A stretch of 37,683 nt of DNA from Akkermansiaceae bacterium. Lineage in GTDB: Bacteria > Verrucomicrobiota > Verrucomicrobiia > Verrucomicrobiales > Akkermansiaceae. The DNA is taken from positions 1 through 37,683 of the forward strand of contig CAIKDP010000024.1 of the NCBI GenBank assembly GCA_903826205.1, written 5' to 3'. The translations under genes were made by a program, and so were the position numbers. Numbering within the stretch: the stretch's first letter is position 1; the number at the start of each line of letters is the position of its first letter. The notes below the pieces were generated by a model. That model made no database searches and was not told where the DNA came from. It saw only the letters and a list, made by a program, of their open reading frames with translations. Positions 26,558 to 33,651 of this stretch are shown here, piece by piece.

Positions 26558-26908
26558 CTATGTCCTTTTGGTGCGGTATGTCACAGGCTTATCTTGCAAA
26601 ACCGGGCGCTTATCCGGCATAGGCAAGGGCTCCAGAACCACACTCACGCGGGCATGCAGCGCGGCTGCCACGCGGCGGAGCATGCTAAGTGAGTGACCTT
26701 CGTAGGCGGGCGATTCGAGACGACTGATTTGCTGCTGCGTGGTGTCAAGCCGCACGGCGAGTTCCTTTTGTGAGAGTCCGGCTTGCTCACGCAGGCGTGT
26801 GAGTTGGAGCGACACCTCCCACGCTTCGCCTGCGGTCTTGAAACGCTCGGCAAAGTCAGGATCTTGAAGCTGTTCCTCCAGATAGCGATCGAAGTTGGTC
26901 CTTTTCAT
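26558..26908 (-). CDS. HigA-like XRE-family antitoxin
   Basis: The 116-residue protein has a helix-turn-helix of the Cro/C1 type in its middle (LREQAGLSQKELAVRLDTTQ, then QQISRLE), after about 40 residues that contain a motif common in HigA partners of Gp49-type toxins (FAERF, then AWEVSLQLTRLR). It is the second gene of the module. Its ATG overlaps the stop of the toxin gene by four bases (ATGA), the toxin-first order typical of higBA. It probably neutralises the toxin and represses the module promoter upstream of 27258. Confidence 0.85.
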   Translation of the reverse strand: MKRTNFDRYLEEQLQDPDFAERFKTAGEAWEVSLQLTRLREQAGLSQKELAVRLDTTQQQISRLESPAYEGHSLSMLRRVAAALHARVSVVLEPLPMPDKRPVLQDKPVTYRTKRT

Positions 26909-27258
26909 ACGGGTTGACGGGCGAGCCAGTCCTTCATGCGGGCACGGGCGGTTTCAAGATCACGGGCAGGAAGGGATTTCCCTTTGTTGCGGATGCCGTG
27001 GACCGTGATAATGCGGCGGCCCTTCATGAAAAACCAGAGAATGCGGGTGTTCAGCTTGCCGACGTGGCGAAGCTCGAATAGGCCATCGCCAAGAGCTTTC
27101 GACAACGGCTCGCGGTGATACTGGCGGCTGCCCAGCTTAGCGAGCCCAGCGACGACGGCAGCGAAGTCGTCTGGATCGGAGGCTTTCATGGCATTGAGAA
27201 AATCACACACGGGGCACCGTTCATCTTGGGTTACGTAAAATTCTACTGTGAATTCCAT
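26905..27258 (-). CDS. HigB-like toxin, phage-derived Gp49 family
   Basis: The 117-residue basic protein fits the Gp49-like/HigB branch of RelE-superfamily mRNA interferases. The visible blocks are DFLNAM near residue 20, LGDGLFELRHVGKLNTRILW in the middle and IITVHGIRNKGKSLP toward the end, with the conserved basic and aromatic residues of the fold. RelE-family toxins cut mRNA at the ribosome, which is the expected activity. The antitoxin gene overlaps its end by 4 bp. The module sits between the GH29 gene and the SGNH esterase gene. Confidence 0.85.
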   Translation of the reverse strand: MEFTVEFYVTQDERCPVCDFLNAMKASDPDDFAAVVAGLAKLGSRQYHREPLSKALGDGLFELRHVGKLNTRILWFFMKGRRIITVHGIRNKGKSLPARDLETARARMKDWLARQPV

Positions 27259-27341
27259 GCGTTGGCAACATTAATATTGGTGTGAGAAATAATCAGGAAG
27301 CACGGTAGATTTCGTCGATCAATGCCTGGATGGCGGCATTA

Positions 27342-29459
27342 TCAGCGGGCCTGGATGGCCAGCGGAAACAGTTGGCAAATGACCGCCGCATAGAGGCGGT
27401 GGCCGAAATCGTTGGGATGGTTGATGTTGTTGCCGCTCAGGTCGGAGAAGGGCTTGTGCTTGAGCAACTCGGACCAGGGTGTTGTCACGTCGGCCAGCAC
27501 GACGTTTGGGTTTGTCAGGTTGCGCAACGCGTCGCGATAGCCGGTGAACCGCTCGGCCGGGAAGCCGCGCGGGTTGCCGGTCATGGGCGCGACCAGCACG
27601 ATGTCCGCCTCCGGGCACGCGGCCTGGACGGCATCGCGGAGTTTGCGCATCACCTCCTCAAAGGCCGGCGCCGCCTCACCATGATTCATGCCAAAGGCGA
27701 GGATGACCAGATCGGGCTTCTCCTCCGCCACCTTGGAGACCATCTTGAGTCCCCAACCGGCGCCGGTACCGGCGCGACCAAGATTGGCCAGGGCCACCGG
27801 TGACCCGAAGCGCTCCTGCAGCGCGGTGGCCACCAACTGTGGATAAGCCGGCTGATTGGGAGGCGCCTCGCTCGACTTGAAGCCGGATGCGTTGTAGCCC
27901 TCGGTGATGCTGTCGCCCAGGGCCACGAGCTTGATCGGTTGTTTGGCCTTGAGCTTGGCATGACTGCGGGGTGGCGGCGGCAACTGGGGCGCGTCCGGCA
28001 GTGGCCATGACGCGGCATGCGTATAAGTGACCTGTACCTGCAGATCATGGAAGAAGCGGCCCTCATGAAACAAGACACCCATCATGGTATTGGGACTGCC
28101 CGGCGGCGGAGACATCTCGGCAGCCGTCTTGAACGGGATGCGCGTACCCGCGGTCAATTCAATCGTGTTAGAACCAGGCTGCCACCGATAGTCCTTGCCC
28201 TCCTCATAGGTCAGCGCGAGATCCGGTGCCCTGACGACGGGTTTCTTGCTAGGAACAAATAACAGCTTTCCCGAAGCCACAGGTTTGCCCTCATCCCGGA
28301 CAAACAGCACCGGCTCGTTCTCCATCACCTTGTTACGCCAGAACGGTTGTCCCGACGGGTTCGTGTCTGCGGACTTTGCCGGCTTGCCCATCAGCTTCTC
28401 CAGCGCCGGCATGCCCGCCTTGAATATTGCCAGATGCCCGGCTGCGGTCGGGTGCTGGCCGTCGCAAGTATCAAATGCCACCTGCCCCACATCGACGAGA
28501 TAAGTGTTCTCATCCTTGGCGGTATTCTTATAACTGGCAACCGCTCCGGCCACTTCGCCGCGCGCCCGTCCGGATACCGGAATCATCACGAAGATCCGGG
28601 TGGCCTGATTGACCCGGCTGCGCAGCTTGACGAGCGCCTGGGTCACCGCCGCTGCGGCCGGCGCGCCGTTTTCGCCCAGATTGATCAACACCACATCGGG
28701 GGACGGACTCAGTTTATCGCCTAACAACCGGCTCACCGTCGAGGTCCGTTGATCGATGAGAGTGTCCAGCGCGGGCACCCCGGCCATTCCCCCACCCCAG
28801 TTGTATCCGCCATAGGCGATCCGTGCCTCCCGATAGCCATAATGTTGGGCGAGCAGATAGCCATAACTCGCGCGGCCATCCTCCGACGCGGCCCACGCAT
28901 CATCCGGCGGCCGCCCCTGTCCCTTGGCATAAGCGGCGCCATCGCCCGACATGATCGAATCCCCGATGTTCAACCAAACCTTGGCGGGCAGCGCGGGTGG
29001 CAGGATCGAGCCGCCCGCATCCACGACGAAGCCGGTGATTTTGAGTGCGTTGCCGGGAATGTCACCTTTAAAACGGTTCTCGAATGGCGACATCCCTTTC
29101 AGATACAGCTCTATCTTCGGATCCGCGACCCCTGACGACAACACCACCGAGCTTTCATTGGCCGCAAGTTGGCGTGCTTGCGCGGCACCGCCGTTGACCG
29201 ACCACGCGATGATCGGAAACCGCTGCGGGACTTTTGTTGATAGATTGTCGGTTGCCACCTGCACGGCCACCTGCCGGGTGCCTTTGAACTTCAGCATGAC
29301 GGACGCCCCGTTCACCGCCGAGCTGATGGAATCCGCCTTGCAAACCCAATTGTAGGGTGAAAGCCCCGTGAGCAGGTTGCCATCGGTGACCGGGATGACG
29401 GCGCCGCAAAGCCAGCCTGGCATGTTGAGGATGGCCGTTAGTGTGAGGTGTCGTAGCAT
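27342..29459 (-). CDS. Secreted protein with two SGNH-hydrolase domains
   Basis: From ATG 29459 the product has 705 residues, with a hydrophobic N-terminal segment that may be a signal peptide. An N-terminal beta-region is followed by a first SGNH domain with block I (WLNIGDSIMSGDG, near residue 165), the VLINLGENG block and the block V histidine (DGQHPTAAGH, near 340). A linker beta-region leads to a second SGNH domain with GDSITEGYNASG (near 512), LAFGMNHG and NNINHPNDFGH (near 685). Both keep the serine and histidine, so both may be active. SGNH esterases in glycan loci commonly remove acetyl groups; the substrate here is unknown. An open frame reaches 29654 but overlaps the PIN gene. Confidence 0.85.
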   Translation of the reverse strand: MLRHLTLTAILNMPGWLCGAVIPVTDGNLLTGLSPYNWVCKADSISSAVNGASVMLKFKGTRQVAVQVATDNLSTKVPQRFPIIAWSVNGGAAQARQLAANESSVVLSSGVADPKIELYLKGMSPFENRFKGDIPGNALKITGFVVDAGGSILPPALPAKVWLNIGDSIMSGDGAAYAKGQGRPPDDAWAASEDGRASYGYLLAQHYGYREARIAYGGYNWGGGMAGVPALDTLIDQRTSTVSRLLGDKLSPSPDVVLINLGENGAPAAAAVTQALVKLRSRVNQATRIFVMIPVSGRARGEVAGAVASYKNTAKDENTYLVDVGQVAFDTCDGQHPTAAGHLAIFKAGMPALEKLMGKPAKSADTNPSGQPFWRNKVMENEPVLFVRDEGKPVASGKLLFVPSKKPVVRAPDLALTYEEGKDYRWQPGSNTIELTAGTRIPFKTAAEMSPPPGSPNTMMGVLFHEGRFFHDLQVQVTYTHAASWPLPDAPQLPPPPRSHAKLKAKQPIKLVALGDSITEGYNASGFKSSEAPPNQPAYPQLVATALQERFGSPVALANLGRAGTGAGWGLKMVSKVAEEKPDLVILAFGMNHGEAAPAFEEVMRKLRDAVQAACPEADIVLVAPMTGNPRGFPAERFTGYRDALRNLTNPNVVLADVTTPWSELLKHKPFSDLSGNNINHPNDFGHRLYAAVICQLFPLAIQAR

Positions 29460-29521
29460 GGTGGTGAGGGGATTCCTATCTGGAAACAAAACAAAGGCAA
29501 AACGGATGAGTGGCACACCTT

Positions 29522-29929
29522 TCAGGCCTTGCGAGAGGCGACGCTGCCGACGCATGGGTAATTGAGAATCTTGGAGTCGGATGTGAGCACTTTGAGACCG
29601 TGCAGGCGGGCAGTGGCAACCACGATTTGATCGCCCGGATCCTTGTGATTCCATGAGGGAAGGCGTGTGGCGTCGATGACGATTTCGGGTGTGATCTCCA
29701 AGACCTTTACCCAGTGGGTCGGAAGCGCAAACTCAAACCACTTGGCAAGCGACATCTCAAAAATCAACTCGCCTTTGGCTTCCTTTCTTGCGACTTCGAG
29801 CAAGCTGATAGCCGAGACATGGACCATGCGCTCCCCGGTTAGTAATTTGCGCACGGCGGGCCTCAGCAACTCAGGGGCTGCAAAGGCGTCCAGCCAAGCG
29901 CAGGTATCGAGCAAGTAGGTTGCGGTCAT
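29522..29929 (-). CDS. PIN-domain toxin, VapC-like
   Basis: The 135-residue protein shows the PIN fold: YLLDTCAWLDA with the first acidic residue near the N-terminus, SAISLLEVARK with the conserved Glu, and DPGDQIVVATARLHG followed by LTSDSKIL with the distal acidic residues. PIN toxins of VapBC modules are Mg-dependent RNases that usually cut tRNA or rRNA. ATG 29929 is preferred because the fold begins there. A TTG at 29953 would overlap the antitoxin stop and cannot be excluded. The partner gene lies immediately upstream. Confidence 0.88.
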   Translation of the reverse strand: MTATYLLDTCAWLDAFAAPELLRPAVRKLLTGERMVHVSAISLLEVARKEAKGELIFEMSLAKWFEFALPTHWVKVLEITPEIVIDATRLPSWNHKDPGDQIVVATARLHGLKVLTSDSKILNYPCVGSVASRKA

Positions 29930-29949
29930 GGACAAAATCGGCGTTGGGC

Positions 29950-30204
29950 TCAACTCTCCCAGTTATCCGAATCCCAGGCCGGCGCGGCGGGATCGTAATT
30001 CGGCCCGTAGGTGACGCTGCCCTTGCCGCTGCCAATCCAACTCGCCAAATCAAGCGGCGATTTGGCGGCGGTGGCCGCTTGCACCACCGCGATCTTTTTC
30101 CCGTGGCGGGTCAGTTCGATGATGATGCCGCCTTTCTCCAAGGCGCGGATCTCCTCCGTGCAATGGGTCTTGAACTCGGAAATGCTGAGTTGTTTGGTAG
30201 TCAC
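29950..30204 (-). CDS. Phd/YefM-like antitoxin
   Basis: The 84-residue protein has the Phd/YefM fold signature: LSISEFKTHCTEEIRALEKG, then IIIELTRHGKKIAVVQ. The C-terminal tail is acidic and flexible, rich in Asp, Pro and Trp, as expected for a toxin-binding segment. Translation starts at GTG 30204. It precedes the PIN toxin with 20 bp between the two if the toxin begins at ATG 29929. It probably neutralises the toxin and autoregulates the pair. Confidence 0.85.
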   Translation of the reverse strand: MTTKQLSISEFKTHCTEEIRALEKGGIIIELTRHGKKIAVVQAATAAKSPLDLASWIGSGKGSVTYGPNYDPAAPAWDSDNWES

Positions 30205-30309
30205 GTGGGGAACCTAAACCGACCAGAAATCCAGTCAATTAAATTCCTTGTCGATTTTCGCCGTGGCACGGGACGATGCTGGCGGAAATTCGCAATTCGT
30301 GTCGCGCAC

Positions 30310-33114
30310 CTACGGCTGGACGTTCAACACACCGGTTCCTTTGAGGGCCCCGGGACTGCGGGTCGCGTTGTAGGCGCCGGCAGCCTGGGGCTTGCCGTCG
30401 ATACTGAGCTTGCGGACTTTCATTTGCCCTTTGAAGTTCAAGTCAAGGGTGGCTCCAGCCGCGATGTTCACCTCGGTGTCCGGACCTAGCCCGTGCAAAT
30501 TTGTCAGAGTGAGCGTGCCGCCGGTCACCAGCGTCGCACCGCTGTATGTGTTGGTCCCGGAAAGCGTCCAGGTGCCCGTGCCGGATTTGGTCAGGGCGCT
30601 GGTCGCCTTGCCGGCGCGGTCGTGGGGATTGGCGAGGGCTCCGGCGAGTTCACCGGTGCCGGCGGTATCACCTGTGAGAACGATGGTTTTGTTAGCACCA
30701 TAGCCGGAGATCACGAAGGGGCTGGCAAGCTTCAGCAAGCCGGTGCCGGATTGCGTCAGGGTCACGGTGGAAATTTTCCCTGCCAGATTGATCACGCGAT
30801 CGGACGTTTCACCGGAGCCGGTGTAGATCAGGGCGCAATCGCCATCCTTGCCGTCATCGCCTATGACGATTTCGCCGGCCTCGATGTCCATCGGTGCACC
30901 CAGACTGCTGCTGGGCTTGCCCTTGCCGACGCTGTTGAGCGAATTGACGATCAAAGTGCCGCTCTCAAGAATCGTTTGGCCGGTGTAGGTGTTCCTGCCT
31001 GAAAGGTGGATAGCGCCCGCCCCGCATTTCTTGAAAAGAAACGCCCCGCCGCCCGGGCCCTTGGAATCCGCGATGTTGGCGGCAATGGTGACGGGGTCAC
31101 TGACTTTGGCGGTGTCCAGGGACAATACCGAACCGGCCAGCAAGCCGTTGTTGCTCACGTTGGTGGTTAGATTGGCCAGCAGCGCCGAGATCTGCGCGCC
31201 GGTGAATTCGTCCGGACCGCCGACGCTGAGCCGTAACGTCGCCGACTTGTGCACGGTGATGTGGGTCGGGGTCCATTGCGTGGTGTCACCATTGTAGAGC
31301 CCCGCGGCCTTTTTCACGATCAGCGTGCCCGGAAAAATGGTGGTCGGGCCGGTGTAGGTGTTAGATCCACGGAGGGTCACGGTGCCGCCGGGCACCATGC
31401 TCAGGTAGGTTCCGTTGGTGCCAAGCAGGGCAAAGCCGCCGAGTCCGCTCATGGGGCCGGAGATGTCGCAGTCACTGATGAAATTGGCGATGCAATTCAG
31501 GGTGACGGGACCGCTGCTGGCGCAACGGAAGAGCGTCCCACTGTTGATGATGAGTGGATTGGCAAGGGTGCCATCGGATGACAGTGTGCCGAAATGGTCC
31601 AGCGTGACAGGCCCCGTGCCCAGCCCGTCATTTTTCCGCACGTTGATCTTGCCACCGTTGATGTGTGTGCCTCCGCTGTAGGTGTTGCTGTTGTTGATTT
31701 GCAGGATGCCGAAGTGCACATCATGGAAGTTGATCCCGGGAACGTTGGGGTCGCCGGAGCTGTTGAGAACCAGGGCGCGCGGACCCGAGATCACCTCATT
31801 GAAACTGATGAAGCAATTCGGGTCCTTGTCGGGAATCGTGTTCACGCTCAGATCATTCTGGAGGATGACGGGCACGTTGATGTCCACCCGGCTGCACTTG
31901 CCCGCGCGGATCTCCGGGGCTGTGCTGTTAGGATCCGTTTTGACGAACGTCATGCTGTTGCCGCTAAGAACCATGCCACCGCAACCGTCGCCCAGGACGA
32001 GCTGGTTCAGCAGAAATCCAGCGTTCAAATCATTCTTAACGGCACAGGTGCCGCGTTGGTCGAAGTTGAGAACATAGTCGGCCTGACCGGCTGCACCCGG
32101 AGCGGCAGCCGCGCCTTGGCCGTTAGACCACTTTGAGCCATCACTCCAGTTCCCGCCTTCAGCCTTGCTCCAAGTGAAGACATATGGCCGGGTCTTATCA
32201 ATTGGTGTCACAACGCCGACCGGTACCAACAGTTTCTGCTTCTCCGCAGGCACTTTGCCCTCGTTCCCGGCCTCTGGCATCACAGGCTTGACCGCACCGC
32301 ATGGTTTCTCCTCCGTCGCCAGGACCACCGGACCCGGATCCTTGAAATCCTTGGCCGTTGGCGGCAGCTTGGCGGCCTTGGCCGGATCGATATACTCGAC
32401 CAGATCGCGCAACGCGATGACCTTGTAGTGGTTGTCCTTCAAATATTGCATCTGCACCTTGAAAACCTCCGGGGCCAAGGAAACGGGCGGGTGTTCCATG
32501 TCCGGCACGCCGTGGTAACAGATAGACACGATTTTACCGCCCGCAGCCTGTCTAACCATTCTCACAAACCCATCAAGATCGTTGCACCACATGGAAGGAA
32601 TCTCGAAAGCATTGTCCACGGTCGGCCGGTAGGCACGGTTATGGCCGCCCCGTGCAAAGATGTAACCGGCCGCAGCCAGCTCGGGTGTCACATTCGCCTG
32701 ATGGAGCGGCCAGGCAATGGTGGTCGGTTTGGGAACATGGTTTGCCAGCAATTCATCCTCCATCGCCAGCATGGCATCCAAGCCCGGCGAATGGCCCTTG
32801 GAATGGTTGCCGATCTCAAATCCGGCATCGGCCATGGCCTTCATCTGCCTGAATGTCATATACCAATCCTTGCGCGTCCGGAACGAATCAAAGTCGCAGA
32901 CGTAGAACGAGCCGTTGAATCCTAACGACTTCAGTATCGGCGCCACCACGGAATATCCGCTCAGCGGGCCATCGTCGAAGGTGAGCACCACCAGCTTGTC
33001 GGGGATGGGTTTGCGCAGGACGCCGTTAGGATCGGGAACAACGGCGGACTGGCCGCAGGCGATGTTGGCCAGCGCGATGGCGGCGAGGAGGTTTCTGGCT
33101 ATGTGGGGTTGCAT
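30310..33114 (-). CDS. Polysaccharide deacetylase fused to autotransporter-type strand repeats
   Basis: The 934-residue product starts with a signal peptide (LLAAIALANIACGQS). A NodB-type carbohydrate esterase domain spans about residues 35-250. It has motif 1 TFDDGP (D47, D48) and motif 2 HSKGH (H104, H108), which bind the metal, and a later CYHGVPD block. From about residue 320 to the end come autotransporter-associated beta-strand repeats (NSNTYSGGTHINGGKI, GSNTYTGPTTIFPGTLIV, GRNTYTGQTILESGTLIV, GTNTYSGATLVTGGTLTL). No autotransporter barrel or PEP-CTERM signal is visible. The tail may act as a passenger-like beta-helix, for instance to hold the enzyme at the surface or on its substrate. 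Confidence 0.88.
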   Translation of the reverse strand: MQPHIARNLLAAIALANIACGQSAVVPDPNGVLRKPIPDKLVVLTFDDGPLSGYSVVAPILKSLGFNGSFYVCDFDSFRTRKDWYMTFRQMKAMADAGFEIGNHSKGHSPGLDAMLAMEDELLANHVPKPTTIAWPLHQANVTPELAAAGYIFARGGHNRAYRPTVDNAFEIPSMWCNDLDGFVRMVRQAAGGKIVSICYHGVPDMEHPPVSLAPEVFKVQMQYLKDNHYKVIALRDLVEYIDPAKAAKLPPTAKDFKDPGPVVLATEEKPCGAVKPVMPEAGNEGKVPAEKQKLLVPVGVVTPIDKTRPYVFTWSKAEGGNWSDGSKWSNGQGAAAAPGAAGQADYVLNFDQRGTCAVKNDLNAGFLLNQLVLGDGCGGMVLSGNSMTFVKTDPNSTAPEIRAGKCSRVDINVPVILQNDLSVNTIPDKDPNCFISFNEVISGPRALVLNSSGDPNVPGINFHDVHFGILQINNSNTYSGGTHINGGKINVRKNDGLGTGPVTLDHFGTLSSDGTLANPLIINSGTLFRCASSGPVTLNCIANFISDCDISGPMSGLGGFALLGTNGTYLSMVPGGTVTLRGSNTYTGPTTIFPGTLIVKKAAGLYNGDTTQWTPTHITVHKSATLRLSVGGPDEFTGAQISALLANLTTNVSNNGLLAGSVLSLDTAKVSDPVTIAANIADSKGPGGGAFLFKKCGAGAIHLSGRNTYTGQTILESGTLIVNSLNSVGKGKPSSSLGAPMDIEAGEIVIGDDGKDGDCALIYTGSGETSDRVINLAGKISTVTLTQSGTGLLKLASPFVISGYGANKTIVLTGDTAGTGELAGALANPHDRAGKATSALTKSGTGTWTLSGTNTYSGATLVTGGTLTLTNLHGLGPDTEVNIAAGATLDLNFKGQMKVRKLSIDGKPQAAGAYNATRSPGALKGTGVLNVQP

Positions 33115-33377
33115 GGGGCAGGTGTTATGAGGACAAGCTAATCATCCAACAGGCAGCGGCAAGAGGAAATTCAGGAAGGCGGGCGTCTCGGCTGTCAGGG
33201 AGGACAGGCGTCTGGCCTGTTTCTCACCCCCGTCACTTCAAGACATAATGCTCCCGCATCAATGTAGCTAAACAGTCTTGACCGTCCTCGTCTGAGACTG
33301 GTGTTTTAAAGCAAGCATGCTGGATCTGCTGGAAATGCGGCCAGTGTTGATAAGGTAAAATCATGGACGAGGCGATT

Positions 33378-33403
33378 AAGGAGTCACGACATTCCTGTCG
33401 TGT
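33378..33403 (+). repeat. REP-like hairpin, family B copy 4
   Basis: The tag AAGGAG (33378-33383) is followed by arms TCACGACA and TGTCGTGT around the loop TTCC. Seven of eight pairs are perfect. Tag, loop and spacing match the array at 10105-10202, but the stem sequence differs. Confidence 0.85.
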
Positions 33404-33544
33404 CTGTGCAAATGGCTCCAGCAACCTGCGGATATTCCCCATGATCTCCGCGACCCGCGTTCTCTATCCAAAAAGACTCGCCGCCAATTCCGCAGGCAGC
33501 AGGTGGGTGATGGAACGTCGATGAGTTACCGGGCGTTGCCCCCC

Positions 33545-33574
33545 CCGCGCTGTCACCAGCGCGCCTACGAAGAG
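33545..33574 (-). repeat. REP-like hairpin, family C copy 2
   Basis: Read on the minus strand, the tag CTCTTCGTAGG is followed by arms CGCGCTG and CAGCGCG around the loop GTGA. The tag and loop are identical to the copy at 7140-7169. The last three pairs of the stem differ there, with both arms changed together. Confidence 0.85.
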
Positions 33575-33588
33575 CGCGTATTCGGCAA

Positions 33589-33612
33589 GGGACAAGAATG
33601 TCCCTCCTCCTT
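33589..33612 (-). repeat. REP-like hairpin, family B copy 5
   Basis: Read on the minus strand, the tag AAGGAG is followed by a stem with core arms GGGACA and TGTCCC around the loop TTCT. The stem can be extended by two more pairs, one a G-T wobble. It is a third stem sequence for family B. It lies 14 bp from the family C copy on the same strand, forming a composite element just after the GH78 gene. Confidence 0.8.
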
Positions 33613-33651
33613 ATTCATTTGCCTGAGGCTATCCTCGAAGTGTCAGTAAGG

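Larger units (their letters stand above)
33115..33651. other. Intergenic region rich in REP-like hairpins
   Basis: No gene could be supported in these 537 bp. A 69-codon frame on the minus strand (33233-33442) runs through a family B hairpin and was rejected. The region holds two family B hairpins and one family C hairpin, and the promoter of the deacetylase gene should lie near its left end. Confidence 0.65.

Noticed and set aside
33233-33442. 69-codon reading frame on the minus strand
   Set aside because: It runs through a family B hairpin, has no recognisable domain and no start signal, and is likely a by-product of the repeat.
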